Positions 35,091 to 47,743 of a stretch of DNA of 64,000 nt are shown piece after piece. This stretch comes from Catonia carolina. Lineage: Eukaryota > Arthropoda > Insecta > Hemiptera > Achilidae. How positions within the stretch are numbered: the first letter of the stretch is position 1; each line of letters begins with the position of its first letter. The stretch spans positions 237,723,038 through 237,787,037 of the forward strand of contig JAQMRL010000001.1 of NCBI GenBank assembly GCA_035578175.1, given 5' to 3'. The notes below the pieces were generated by a model, which was not told the DNA's origin, searched no databases, and worked only from the letters and a program-made list of their open reading frames with translations. The position numbers were made by a program, and so were the translations under genes.

Positions 35091-35272
35091 AAACCTAAGT
35101 AATGATCCAAATAAAAATTATTTTGGACTTTATAGATTATTAATAATTAAATGGAAGATAAAATTTCAGTATGAGATTGCTCAAATACAGATTTCTGGCT
35201 GTCTCCAGTTTTTATCTATTGAAGTACACCTCTAAATCACTGGATATCACTCTTGTAACATTATTTCATGCC

Positions 35273-35655
35273 CATAACAGGCAGGTGGGGTTTTTTTGCA
35301 CTCGATCTGCTGGGGCTACAAAAAAATAGTTCACTTTCTTTTCACATGGTCAGCCAATTATCTGACTGAACTATTTAAGAACAGAAGAGGTAGAGGTGTA
35401 AAATACACTAGTCAGAGTTATCTCCTCTGAAAGTAATGAATTTCATTATACAGCCAGACCTTGTAATGACTGAAGTGAAGGTGTCGTTTGCAGGGTGCGA
35501 AGTAGATGCTTTTTGGAGAGCCTGGCAAGCTGATAGGCATAGGCTACTTTTGTACTCAGTGAGGAAGGCAATGGTAAACCACCTCACTCCTCGTTTTACT
35601 TTGTAAAACCTCTAGAGGTTCAAACCAGCATTTCGGCTGTTGACCTAGGCAACAA
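35273..35655 (+). repeat. Repeat family D copy
   Basis: Begins ATAACAGGCAGGTGGG, contains AGAGGTAGAGGTGTAAAATA, GTCAGAGTTATCTCCTCTGA and GAGGAAGGCAATGGTAAACC, and ends near GACCTAGGCAACAAAAC. Compare 14171, 28170 and 43877. Confidence 0.8.
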
Positions 35656-36515
35656 AACACTAATTCCTCAAAAAAAAAAAAACTGCACAAGAAATTGGGT
35701 AAATGATCCCTTAAATGGTGAGGAAATCCAGGCTGGGATAATGGGGTTATGAATTTATAAACGATATGTTAAAAATGATTTCTACACAAACCAGTAGTAG
35801 TACTGAAAGCATGATAACTTTTAAATTCTGTAAAGTGTGATTCAATGACAAAATGAGATATACAGGATTCAAGACTATTTTCTCTGCTTCTCAGATTAGA
35901 TGGCTATTTACACAATCATAACTGGAGTCAAGAGTTATCAAAGGACCATTGATTCAGTTGATATGGAGAGGGCACAGCCAAAATAAAGAGTTTGGAAACG
36001 TACATTTGCATTAAATCAGGTATTTTAACTAAAACTTAACAAAATGGGTCATTTTATCAACGACTCTTGATTTAAATATGGCCATAAATCTATTATTCAA
36101 GTCCTGATCTATTTGCCAATAGCCCTGAATAAATTTTTAACATAATTGTGAAACTATTTTTATATAAAATACATTGAACACAATTAGATAATTCATATTG
36201 GGTAAAAAGTAATTCCAGCAGTCAATGAACTTCATTTAAAGGTTCATTAACCCTGAATAAAGTCTACACTGCATGGAAAGGTGAATGACAAAGACAAAAC
36301 AATGCATCAGAAAGGAAGTGAGAAAACCAATAATTAGACTGAAACAAAAAGTACAATAGAAAAAATAGTGAAAACCTTACTCATGCACTTTTAGTGCATT
36401 GCTCTATACAGTGAAACAATTTCTTAAAATTAAAAATACCCTAGAAAAGATTTCTTATAAACAAATTACTTAATACGAATATAATTTTACTACATAAAAA
36501 TCCCTTTCATGTAAC
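35656..36515. other. Non-coding DNA
   Basis: AT-rich; nothing recognised. Confidence 0.4.
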
Positions 36516-36900
36516 GATGCGTCTAATGGCTGAGTAGTAATTTTTAAAAAGCCTTACTTTTGACTTATGGCAAAAACCGTTAGTGATTTCTGTATCTACT
36601 CTCTAAGAGGAATCGAATAACACTATTTTTGTTCAAAATTCCGACTCGGATTTCTTGACTTCCGGTTTTGGGCCACTTCCGGTCTGAAACGGAACCTTAA
36701 ACCCAATTAATTTCTGTATCAACTCTCTATGAGGAATTGAATAACACTATTTTTTTTCAAATTCCAACTTTAATTGCTTAACTTCCGGTCGAAACTGGAA
36801 CTTCAAACCCAATTTTGGCCAATTAACTTTTTGTGAAGATTACGAATCCAAAAACTGTTTGTTATCTCTTGTAGTTTCTGATATCTGGGTATCAATGATG
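36516..36900 (-). repeat. Repeat family B, reversed copy
   Basis: The inverse of the 27.1-kb array: CTTCCGGTTTTGGGCCACTTCCGG, TTCCGGTCGAAACTGGAACT and GTTTCTGATATCTGGG appear in reverse order. The end palindrome is degraded (GATGCGTCTAATGG). Confidence 0.7.
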
Positions 36901-36929
36901 CGTGCTACATTAAGAGACAGAAGGATCGC

Positions 36930-37224
36930 CTAAAAGCGGTGGAGATGGATTTCCGGAGGAGGAGCTGTGGTGGTCACGGATCGATCGAATTCCGAAATTA
37001 GGAGGAGAATCGGCGTTCAAGGAAATATTATGAATACCATCTCCCGAAAGAAGTTGAAATGGTTTGGCCGTTTGCAGAGGATGAAGGTTAGTAGATGGCC
37101 AAAGAGGGTATGGAAGTGGATGCCAGCCGGTAGAAGGAGGGGTAGGCCGGAAGTGACATGGTTGGATGGGGGACTACATAAAAACCATGTATTGAGCAGG
37201 AAATCGCTGTATAATGTTTTATAA
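36930..37224 (+). pseudogene. Non-LTR retrotransposon ORF2 C-terminal fragment
   Basis: The open frame reads SNSEIRRRIGVQGNIMNTIS, RKKLKWFGRLQRM, RWPKRVWKWMPAGRRRGRPE and VTWLDG. These are the last blocks (KxLxWxGHxxRM; P-GRRxRGRPxxxW) of LINE ORF2 proteins. The upstream sequence (AGACAGAAGGATCGCCTAAA, GGAGATGGATTTCCGGAGG) is the same protein out of frame. 5'-truncated. Confidence 0.78.
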
Positions 37225-37574
37225 GCAGATGGATTTTATTGTATTAACCAAACGATGTTCAGCTCATTTAAATCTATTGAGACATACTATGTAGACTTTC
37301 TATGGGTTTAATCAAACGTTTAGCCTTCCTCTCTGCTCTAGTATAGTTACTTAACTCATGAGAATGCCTTTGGTTTTAACGAGGAGTAAAGGGGGAAATG
37401 TATTAGTGAACATCATACACAGTACCCAGAGCATGTACAGTATATCATGGAACCTTATGTAGGTTAACTGTTTGAATGTAACTGTTTATTACAGAAAACC
37501 GAAATGTTGTTTTCTTGTAAACATGGTCGGATTATTCACACTGCTGAATGAAATCTAATATGAAGTGTAATAAA

Positions 37575-38690
37575 ATGTGAAGTTTAAGCTAAACAAATAT
37601 GGCTTTCCATGCCTCTTAACAAAAGCCATGAGCAAGTAGCTAACTACTGTGATGTTTCTCTTTCCACAATTTAAAACATAACAAAGAAAGTTAAAGATGG
37701 TGAAGAAGCTAAATCTCCTTCAGCAGTTTTGTTGACAACAGGTAAAAAAGGAAATGACCAGAATACAGGAATGCATCATAGGACAGCTTTGACAGATGTT
37801 TGGTTGTCAAAATTATTGAAAATTTTTACATCAATAACCAAGTGGTGCTGACATGTGAAAGAAATTACAGGTTTTAAAAGAAAGGCTAAATTTTAATTGG
37901 AGACTTAATATGTTAAGACAAATTTTAAAGTTAATGTTGTTATGGCGGAAAAATGACAGTCACAACAAAGTACAAATTGAAAGGCAACATGTAGTAAATA
38001 AATGGTGCAGGTATTTGTAAATGTTAAAAGGTTTTAAAAAGGATAACAGGCTGGTATAATACCTTGAAATATTTTAGTGTTATCTGTTCAAACCAGTTTA
38101 TTATTGCCCATATTGAATCAAACGCAGGCTTTTTAAAGGGCAGTGGATTGGTATTTCAAGCAGGGAATATAAAGGGAGATTACCAGATTATCACATACAA
38201 ATGAATAGCCATAATTTTGAAAAATGGTGATTCGTAAGCTAACAGAGCCTTCAGTTATTGTCACGGACAATATGAGTTACCACAATCAAATTATAGACAA
38301 TCTACCCACAAAATTTTCCCTGAAAAAAGACACGATGGAGTATTTGAAACAAAAAGGTGTTTTGTGTGAAGAATAGAAAGTGGACTTTATACAGTCTAAC
38401 TGTTTAAGTACAACCATGAGAAATGTGTGCCAAGTGGACAGGCATTTTGAACAAAATGGACACAAGGTTGCTTCCATACATGCGCAAACTCAACCCTATC
38501 GAGTTAGTTTGGAGTAAATTAAAACATTGTTTGCCAAATAATAGAACAGGTGACATGACTACGTACAAACTTTAGCAACTCGTTAAAACGAGATCAGAAA
38601 GCATTTCTCCTGAAATTACCTACTGTCAAAACCTAAAACATCGGATTTCCGAAATAAACACGACTTTCCCACAGTCTTACTTAACTGCCC
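37575..38690 (+). pseudogene. DDE-superfamily transposase relic (IS630/Tc1-like, insect type)
   Basis: Many frameshifts, but the order of a full transposase can be followed on the plus strand: an HTH segment (VANYCDVSLSTI), SPSAVLLTTGKKG, RFIIAHIESNAGFLKGSGLV with FQAGNIKGDY (middle of the DDE domain), then PSVIVTDNMSYHNQIIDNLP (second catalytic Asp) and LNPIELVWSKLKHCL (third block; the expected acidic position before LNPIE is altered). The arrangement matches a DDE endonuclease family common in arthropods. No terminal repeats found. An old, dead copy. Confidence 0.8.
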
Positions 38691-39159
38691 AACAACGACA
38701 GAGAGCATACAGTTTGTTTCAATTTACTTACTTGCATTTTTCAAACAAATGATGGTGATATTATGTTACACCTGAAATTTTTACAAGGTATTTTTCCTCA
38801 AAGCCACAGTACAAACAACCCATCTTAGGTTTTACTCTGTTACATTCAGGATCCTTATAATGTTTACAAAAAAGACTAAACATTATCACGCAATGACGAT
38901 TAATATCATTAAAAACAAACAACACGAATTGTGAGAACAATAAAACATTCAAACTAACAAACAGCCGACTTCTAGGAAATGCACAAATCAATGCCTTTGC
39001 AATCTTCACATATGTTAAATTTAAAATAACGGAAAGTGTCTCAATAAAACAACGAAGTGAATTTAATTAACTGATTATGTATCCTAAAACTTGATATATA
39101 TGTTCTAAATATTGTTGTCTACGGCAATATTAGCCTACTATTAAAAGTTATATTACAGT

Positions 39160-39185
39160 GCAGCAAGTTTTTTATAACTTGCTGC
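39160..39185. repeat. Perfect 10-bp stem-loop
   Basis: GCAGCAAGTT (39160-39169) and AACTTGCTGC (39176-39185) form a hairpin with a 6-nt loop, 20 bp upstream of the candidate start codon at 39205. Confidence 0.75.
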
Positions 39186-39204
39186 AGTTGCAACGATATT
39201 CTAG

Positions 39205-39343
39205 ATGGCGTTTGCAGTTCCATCGCTGTTTACAAAACAAGCGGTCTGTTTAATTAAACAGCGTAGACGGCAGGTATCCATTATTTTATCCGCAACTCTA
39301 CTTGTTTGCAATCTGAAGAGAAAACTTGCGGTAACTCATTATG
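39205..39343 (+). CDS. Candidate first coding exon, unknown product
   Basis: ATG in a good context (TAGATGGCG) opens 46 codons (MAFAVPSLFTKQAVCLIKQR, then RRQVSIILSATLLVCNLKRK) and then meets a strong donor, G|GTAAGTA at 39344. The segment after the basic RRR is hydrophobic, like an N-terminal membrane anchor followed by another basic stretch. Composition is less AT-rich than the surroundings and transcription would diverge from the elongase gene. No downstream exon could be identified in the window, and the family was not recognised. It may be chance. Confidence 0.25.
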
Positions 39344-39439
39344 GTAAGTACAAACTTATGTCCAAAAAGATAATTGACCCGATCATAACTTCTAGAATAC
39401 ATTCGGAATTTTTTACGAAAATTGTGTGATTATAAACAA

Positions 39440-41430
39440 ATATATTTCTGCCTAAACAAACCACACACAAATTCTTTTCCGTAGTTGCTTTAAGTATTAG
39501 TGAAATAAATTTCAAACTGCCAGCAGCTGTTATTACAAATGACAACTTCACTTTGTCATTGCTTTTTGTAAATTATAAGTACCTTTTTTTAAACTCCAAA
39601 ATGTTAAAATGTGTTAATTGTGTAAAACTTCAGCACCTAACTTCTCTGTAATTCAAACCGTTCAATTTTTGTTTTTTAATTTATATGTTGACAGTAAAAA
39701 CAAAATAAGCTGTTGTGATACAGCATCTTAAATCATAACTATGAACTTGTAAAAGCAAACACTACCTACTGAAAGCGTTTTCAGTCATGGAATCTTGTTT
39801 TCTTGTTGAAAATAATTATTTTAGGTACACCAATGCAACACTGAAGAAAATGGCAGCACACATAATTTTCCGACACATGATGATGTTAAAAATTAAAAAG
39901 TAATAAATAAAACCTTACATAGCATAGGAAGAGCTTTGTAAAAATTACTTTAATATATTTGTACTTGTATTATCTTTAAGAATTTTTAAGTTTTAGTATT
40001 TGATTTACATAGAATATCAATTATTCTAAGACCACATTTAGTACCTAATCCAGTCCAGTCAGTCGATATACAATTCTGAATTATTAAGTTATACTGGTTA
40101 TACAAGTAATATTGGATGGTAACCAACTGACAGCCAAAAATAAACAAATACAACTGATGTCACTGGTCAATTGTATGCTTACATACACCAAAAAATCTAG
40201 CATAAATTAGTGATCAACTTGAGAGATCGGTTAAAAAACAGTTCCTGATAAACAAATAAAATCTAAAAAGAACATGTTTTAAGATAATACTAAACAAAGA
40301 GAGAGACTACAACCAAATTTAAAATTTAAGGAAGACTTTCTTATAGAATTTTATAAATAAGAAATTATAAATTTTCTTACTTGTAAATGGGAATATTGGA
40401 GACTTTGAATAAAAATACCAAAACTATTCTTACAGTAATAACACAAAAGTATTTTGTACATAACGTGAATTATGTACATGGTCAATTATCCCATATTTTT
40501 TTCTAGTAAATATTATATATTAAATTATAATAGTGATAAAAATACAGAATTTTATGACTTACAATAACTTGGAAAGAGAGACGTTAACTTGATCACTGCT
40601 GGAAATAATTAAACAATTTTAAAGATAACGATATTGTCATAATAAGCACAAAAAAACCACGCACAAAAAGTAACTCACTAACTACATTAAACACTTTAAA
40701 CAAAAGAAATTAGTTATAAACTGCTAACGAACATATCCAGTGAAAAGAGAAAATGAAATAACGTTTCCTAACATAACATAAGGTGTCTTCTAGGTTGACA
40801 TTTAACCTTTTCTTTTACCAGGAAACGTTAAATATATTTTTAATTAACATGCCATAGGCTATTGTCTCAGAACTTTTTTTGTTTAATAAAAGAGGACGAT
40901 GTAATATTGTTTTAATGACAGAAATGTTACCTTATATATTTCAGAAAGAGGGGGACATCAGTTAAAAGCAACTTTTATATTATTTTTCTTTAATTATGCC
41001 TCCTCATTTTATAAAAGGTTAAAGGTTTCATGAATAATTTTATATTTAATGTATCATGCAATTCCTCCCCTCCATTCAATTTTTCTGTAAAACCATATCC
41101 AAGTATGTACTCATTTTGCTCAATATTTCATAGTCACTTATAACGTTTAATGCAATTTTAAGATCAAAGGTCACACACATGCATCCACATGCTCCATATA
41201 CTTTATGTATTCATATCACACACACACTGTTAATTATTGACCTGTTTACAATCTTTACATGAAGATACTGGATGCCCAATCTGAGAAAACCCAAATCTGG
41301 GGTAAAACTGCACCACATTTCTGATGATCTTACCATACTTCTAATTTTGTTCAGATTTGTGCTGAACATTACACAGTAACTAATAAATGATGCTGGATAT
41401 TCAGGAACAGAACTCTATGTAGTCGGAAGA
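39440..41430. other. AT-rich non-coding DNA
   Basis: No domain-bearing frame, RNA gene or paired repeat was seen. Confidence 0.45.
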
Positions 41431-41439
41431 GTATGATTG

Positions 41440-41850
41440 GTCAAAAATTATTGTATCGCTTTTGTTTTCCATCTTCGTTTGAATTGTGACCGTGGTCTAC
41501 AGGACTGACTGTGGAATTCTAGAAAAATAAGACACGGTTTTATAAAGGATGGAACTATTGATGTATCCCTTTTTACAGTCACATAGTGTTAGGTCAAAAT
41601 GAATTTTGTGTATGGTTTGAGCCCCCCTATTACACACTCTCCTGCTGTAACAACAGAAAATGTAGTTTCTGGATTTAAAGCCACTGGAATAATCGTTCTA
41701 AATCCCAACAATATCACGGCAATCTGATTCAGAAGTTGGAAACCCAAGTCTGACAGATGAAGTTCCATCTATGCACCAGCCCAAAAGAGATCCTTTTTTC
41801 ATAGAAGGGCAATTTTAGATAAAAAGAAGTGAATATAGACATTTCCCCTT
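41440..41850 (+). pseudogene. Pogo/jerky-type DDE transposase relic, C-terminal part
   Basis: The plus strand reads SPPITHSPAVTTENVVSGFK followed by ATGIIVLNPNNI, which matches the block near the end of the DDE_1 domain of pogo/Tigger/jerky proteins (sGFrxTGIxPxNxxxF). The flanking sequence is consistent but shifted. Ends not located. Confidence 0.55.
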
Positions 41851-42094
41851 ACTTCTATCAACCCCACGTTCATTTAATTTTTTAATTTTATTAAAAATTG
41901 TAAAAATAACTTAAAAACTCTTTCTCATATATTTTTTACCATAACACAAATCAAACATGAATAACATTAAATAATATTGAGCAGTTATTGAAAAAAATCA
42001 AATAGCGGATGCAATATTTTTTTTAATTTTATTTAAAGTCACATTAACAACTAGATCGTAAGTAAACTACTTTGGGTAGATTTGAAGTGTAATC

Positions 42095-42185
42095 ATTTTC
42101 CAGATGCTAGCCAGGAATCAAGCCTGGACCTTTGCTTTGCAGTGTAGTACACTAAATCACTGGGCAATGGAGTTGGTTGGATGCA
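42095..42185 (-). mobile_element. Degenerate SINE, reverse orientation
   Basis: CCAGGAATCAAGCCTGGACC is a decayed reversed box B; GTGTAGTACACTAAATCACTGG lies at the head side. Confidence 0.5.
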
Positions 42186-42359
42186 ATATTAAATTATTTA
42201 TAAAAAAGAAATTTATTTCAAAAATAAAAAAACAATGAAAAATTTGAAACTGTGACTAAATATGCACAGCATTTTCACCTCTGCTTTAATAATCACAGCT
42301 ATTACATCACAAAACAAACTTGAAAAATATTCCCATAACATTAATTTCATTAAATAACA

Positions 42360-43003
42360 TTAAAATTGGTACAATTTCGTCGTAAAATACATAAAAAGGC
42401 CGCATATTAAAAAATCCTAATTTTTTACCAATTTTGATGAAAAAATACAAAAAAAAAACACTAACTGACACTAAACTATGTGTTGTACAATGTTTGAAAT
42501 AAAAGTTGTAGATTTTAAAATATTTTACAACTTTAATAATATACCCTTTTGGTCTAGAATGCATATTAAGGCTACAATCGTTAAAAAAAAACAGTTTGTA
42601 CCACAAGAGCACAGGCCCCCCCCGACATGGTGCTTACCCTATCTTGTAGAGCATAAAAAGTGTAGTAAATAAGGCTATTTAAAAGTTGTGCGAACTGTTT
42701 AAAATCACAAAAAAGTGAAAAATGACACAAATAAACTACTACTTCCGGTTGACCGATTTTAATAAAAATGTTTGTGTCGAGTCTGGTATTTGTGTCTAAC
42801 TTAAGTTCCAAGTTTTAGCTTTGTTTTGTACTATTTCTACGGACATTTTGTTCATACGCATACCAACAGCTAAACCCTTGGTTTTTGGTTCAGGGGGCCT
42901 GAAAACATGTATATCTGGTGAAAACTCAATTTAAAAAAACTGACGTGAAAACAATAATTACTTTCTTTCTTTACATATTCATATAGGACAAGAGAAAGTA
43001 AAA
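42360..43003 (-). mobile_element. Helentron/INE-1-like repeat (family A), 3'-truncated
   Basis: It keeps the 5' end (plus GTTCAGGGGGCCTGAAAACA to CATATAGGACAAGAGAAAGT near 43000) and internal blocks (AAGGCCGCATATTAAAAAAT). The palindrome end is missing. Confidence 0.62.
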
Positions 43004-43004
43004 A

Positions 43005-43876
43005 TATGACACAGATCAACAGGGTGATCTAATGAAGACTTTGTGGATTGAGAAGAGGTGTTGGAAGACCTCAAAAACGTGGGCAGTTTTCAGCGGAATG
43101 GGTGGGAAGGGGTGTAAAGACAGCTCACGACAGAAAATTAAGGAGAAAATTGGAAAATCCATAACCAGCACTGGATGAGGAATGGCTAGAAAAGAAGATG
43201 ATACATTTTAATAGCAGGTTACTTTCAGACCCCAGCTGGAAATGAAAATTGGAACTTAGGCTTTTTATAATCCAGAACTCTACCAATATTTTCAAAAAAA
43301 TACTTTAAAGATTAATACATTTTAAACAATAGTTTCAATAAAAATTTACATGAAAATCACTGCACGTGCTTTTCACTTAGGTACTTTTTTTAGTTCAGTA
43401 AATATTGCTTCTAACTGAATTGATAATTAAAAAAAAAAAACAATAATTTTATGTAAAATTATACTGACATCTAAAATGAAAAACAATAAAATAAATGAGT
43501 GTACTTATGTATGTCAAACACAATAATAAATATTCAATATTATTAATATTAGAGAGACCTAATTTTAAGACAAGTCACAACCAACTCATTAATATTAAAA
43601 AAAATCATTGTTCATTTATACATATTATTAATAAATATACTGAAAAATCACAACTCTCACCCATTATTATTTTTTTAGGTCTTTGTTGAATCATTTATTA
43701 AAAAAGGAGAATTAATACAAACCACACAGTTATAATTTATTTCTATTATTTTTATATGGTTAAGAAATAAGGTTATCAAATGAACAATACATTTAAAATA
43801 CAGTCTGATGAAATTTATCAAACAAATTTCACAAGAACACCTATATATTTTTTACTACTTAATCTCTGATTATTCC
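43005..43876. other. Non-coding DNA
   Basis: A less AT-rich patch at 43010-43200 has no readable domain; the rest is AT-rich. Confidence 0.4.
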
Positions 43877-44267
43877 CATAACAGGCAGTTGGAGTGTTAA
43901 ATTATTTGAACTCAATTTGCTGGTTCCAGGGCTACAAAACATAGTTCTGTTTCTTATAGTATGGTCATCCAATTATATTACTGAAGCATTTAAGAACAGA
44001 AGCGATAAAGGTGTGAAAGAGACTAGTCACAGTTATTTCCTGAGTAAGGAATTTCATTATACAGTCAGATCCTGTGGTGAATGAAGTGGAGGTGTCATTT
44101 GGAGGGTGGAAAGTAGATGCTTTTTTGGAGGGCCTGGCATACTGATAAGCATACTTTTTCACTCAGCGAGGAAGGCAAAGGTAATTACTTCACTCCTCGT
44201 TTTACTCAGTAAAGCTTCTATAAGTTCAAACCAGCCTTTTAACTAATGACCTAAACAACAACAACAA
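43877..44267 (+). repeat. Repeat family D copy
   Basis: Begins ATAACAGGCAGTTGGAGTG and ends in the CAACAACAACAA tail (44255-44267); the internal words are those of the 14.2-kb copy. Confidence 0.78.
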
Positions 44268-44954
44268 TCTCTATTTCAGGAGAAGTAAGTGGTTGCATCT
44301 GTATTAGGACCGTAACAACGTATGGTAATATAACTGGCAAATGAGCTCCAGGAATTAACAAAGGCTGGAGGTCTTATAAATGGGCTTGGTACAAAGGTAG
44401 GTTCTCCAGAGTGAAGCATGTGAGAAATAAAGAAAGACAAAGAACTGGTACTCAAAATATCATAGTAAACTGAATAGAGACCTGACAGTTGGAGAGGCAT
44501 GGGCATGTACAAGGAGTCCAAGACATTATGGTAGCAATGAATCTCAGAGGAGTAGACAAAAGACAATGTTAGAAGCATAGAGATCAGTAGGACCTTGCAA
44601 AAAGTAAAGTAATAATAATCTCCGCAAACAAAAATATTTAGAGCATGCAAAATATCATTCAGGGATTATGACTTCAACAATATTTCAAACCGATGTTCAG
44701 ACATTTCCATCTGTAATTCTCTTCTCGTGAAGAACCCACTTTCATGTTCTTTAATGCATAACATTCATTAACAACTGATACAGGTTCTATAAATTTCATA
44801 AGTATCCTACAAGTTCTTTTTTGTTTTGTCGAACTCTTTAGTTTGGGTATGCAAAATGTCTTTCCTGTTCCTGTGTGTTAACACAGTTGTTTTAAGACGT
44901 TATCTACAAATACCGTATATAATTAAAACCCGGCAATGAATGGAGAACAAGACT
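44268..44954. other. Non-coding DNA
   Basis: A 124-codon minus-strand frame (44276-44650) has no recognisable domain and its composition looks like chance. The plus strand is less AT-rich here, as in retrotransposon relics, but no motif could be placed. Confidence 0.35.
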
Positions 44955-45105
44955 GTTTTTTTTGGTTTTACGCCTTGACTGTTTTGCAATTTCTGCTTAT
45001 GGAGACAGTGAGAAGGATGATAGATGAAAAAATACCAGACCTGTTCAGGAATTGAACCCGGGAACCCAGCTGCGCCAACCACTACGCCAACAGGCCAGCC
45101 CATTG
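44955..45105 (-). mobile_element. tRNA-derived SINE, reverse orientation
   Basis: The T run (44955-44963) is the reversed A tail. The box-B reverse GGAATTGAACCCGGG is near 45047 and the head GGCTGGCCTGTTGGCGTAGT (minus strand) ends near 45103. Same family as 28273-28451. Confidence 0.75.
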
Positions 45106-45221
45106 AGTGCTCAACCATTATTTTTAACTTATTTCACTTTCTTCCTTCTCTTCTTATTAAATTGACTAAGTTATATTTTATGTACAATCACACTCAAACA
45201 TTTTAATGTTTATGTCGTTTT

Positions 45222-45320
45222 CAACCCTAGTGGTCTAGTGATAAAGTTGTTGCCACTAGTCAGCTGTTTAATAGCTTTTGTTTGGAGCCGAAGGTTACAT
45301 CGTTTAAATCCTAATAAATA
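45222..45320 (+). mobile_element. Degenerate tRNA-like SINE head
   Basis: CCTAGTGGTCTAGTGATAAAG is a box-A-type start and GGTTACATCGTTTAAATCC a decayed box-B area. Confidence 0.4.
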
Positions 45321-45689
45321 TAGTTACTTTTATATGGATTTGAATATTGAACAAAGTTACTGGTGTACTTGATTATTGGGGTTCAATTAACAATACTCTC
45401 TCAGGAATGATCGCCCTGAGTTTGTACATGATACCTCATTTTCATGTCATATGTATCATCCTCATCTCATTGGGTCATAATGTTGGCTATTGTTCTTAAA
45501 TTGAACAGATTGCAACATGCACATATTACAAATTTAAAAAGGTGGTTTTATTGAGTTACCTGTTTGGAATTGTCTAGAAGGGTCGTTTGCAACCTGTATA
45601 AATAAACGGGCACTGATAAATAATGGATGAGCCTGTAATGTTAAAGTGTTAGGTCACAACGCCTATTACACCAACCAGCTTTCAAAATT

Positions 45690-46010
45690 ATTGACCCTTC
45701 ATTTTCCTTTGGTCTTCCCAAGTTATGTCTCCCCTTCATTCACTTTGGAAATTCAGTTCACGCTTATCCTTTCAATGTGTACTAAGTATACTACATTCTG
45801 TATGTAGTTTTCGACTCTTTCACCCAGTGAAACACAATCCAATTGTTTTCTGATGCCAGAGTTCCACAGTCTATCTTGTCAGGAATAACTGGTCACACAG
45901 ACTTTAAAAACCTCACCTATGTCTGTGGGCAGTTGCCATTGTCCATGTCTCACTTCCAAACAGGCAACAAGGAACAGACATAATTTTATACAATTTCAGG
46001 GGTGTATCTC
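45690..46010 (-). pseudogene. Non-LTR retrotransposon ORF2 C-terminal relic
   Basis: The minus strand reads VPCCLFGSETWTMATAHRHR (the YGSETW block) near 45960 and, further on, GDITWEDQRK. Stops and shifts break the remainder. Confidence 0.6.
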
Positions 46011-46811
46011 ATCTTGCTTTACTCTAAAGTTGTTTTACTTCTAAATATGAAAATGTAGATGAGTTACCAGTGAAAGTTCAATGACTGAGGTAATCATTGG
46101 ATACAATACATTGGAACTGTCCATTTTTCAATTTAGAATTTAATATTTTGAGAAAATATTCAGCAACCTACATCAACCAACAAAAAAACTACAAATATTT
46201 TAGTTCAGGAATTACTAAAAATACGAATTATACTGCCAAAATTAATCAGGAATGTTATTTAGAATATTTAAAAAGCCAATAAACTTTGTGGTATTCCAAA
46301 CTCTGATGGAAGTAGATACAGCACAATTACAACATAATTATAATATTTATTTTTTTCACAAAGAGTAACGATATTTAAAAAAAAATACATAATTTAATAC
46401 AATACTTAAAAAATAAGTTAAAATAAAAATAATCTATAACATGAGATAATATGATAAAATACACAGAATAAATTTAACGAGCAAAAATATAGTATCACAA
46501 AATATTAATAACTTTCTATACTATATATAAAAACACGTAAAGTGTAAATAAAACAGAGCTTTAAAAAAAGGTTTTTCAATCTTTAAAGGTTTCTTAATTG
46601 TAAATTATTTGTGTATGTAGAAACAAACGTTTTTATTTAAGAAAAAATATAAAACCACGAACAATAAATCTTCAATTTATTTGGACAAATTTCCAAATAG
46701 ATAAAATACACCGGTAAGTCTTTATAATAATAAAATCTCTTATATACATTATACACTTAACCATATAGAACAATTGTTATTAATAATACATGGGAATTGC
46801 ACACAATTAAA

Positions 46812-47743
46812 ATACAGTGTTTCAAAATGAATATTGAGGTTTCAAAGGTATGTAATATTCCTCAAGTTTCACGTATATTAATAAATCATACATGAAATGA
46901 AAGAGCAACTCAAACGGTTATAGATGTGCGCAAGGTCATAAACTGTTTCCAACATCTTTTGGTTTCCAGCAGCAGATACAGTTTCATTTATAGTCTTAGG
47001 AATTCTGTGAGGATGGCTAGCACAAAATTAGCAATTCCAGAGATGTCTGTGTGGAGGGTTTTAAAGAACCTTACAACTGCATCTGCATCGTTTACAGCTG
47101 TTACAAGCTTCAAAGTCTACAGATTATGGTTTGCATGCCAGTTTTGGAAATTAAATGATGTGCTGTAATGATTAACACTTTTTTGGATACTGCAGTGTGA
47201 ATTAGAATCCCCAAAATTGAATGGTTTTTTGTACTGTATCCTGATGGCAAGATTATAGGCTATTATTTTTGGAAAAATATGTCTGAAATGAATTACCTTG
47301 ATTTGCTACAACTTTAGCTTTTTTCTCTACTGTGAAATGAACACACTCTAATTGGCAACAAGATAATGTGAGTCCTCACTGGCATTACAATGTATGTGAT
47401 TGGTGGAATAAAATTCTCCTCGATCTTAACCCATGCATCTTTTTCCTTTGGGGGTTTATAAAGGGTGTAATGTATGTGCAATTGCTACCAGTTGACCACC
47501 TGATTTGAGACACAGGATAGAAGCAGCTGTCACATCAATTACTCCAGGATTGTAGATTAAAGTATAAGATAAACGCTCTTTTCAGCTGCATGTGTGCCAT
47601 GTGACGAATTGTGCTCATATTAAACACCACTAGAAAAACCTGTTCACGTTGCTCTCTCATTGCATGTACAATTTAACAAAAAATAAACTTAATAAATATT
47701 ACATGACTTTAAAACTATGAATTTCATTTTGAAACAATCTGTA
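46812..47743 (+). mobile_element. Decayed mariner-superfamily element (DUF4817-type)
   Basis: Similar inverted ends: TACAGTGTTTCAAAATGAA at 46813 and its inverse ending near 47743. Inside, NSVRMASTKLAIPEMSVWRV lies at about 47000-47060 (HTH end). Further on are a NSPRS-PMHLFPLGVYKGC block (decayed third catalytic region) and IEAAVTSITPGL with HVCHVTNCAHI (C-terminal region) at 47420-47620. The middle is largely deleted and stops are frequent. It is a distinct member of the same general family as the 32-kb element. Confidence 0.78.

Noticed and set aside
44276..44650. 124-codon minus-strand frame
   Set aside because: No domain, no start context, and the opposite strand looks like decayed mobile-element sequence.
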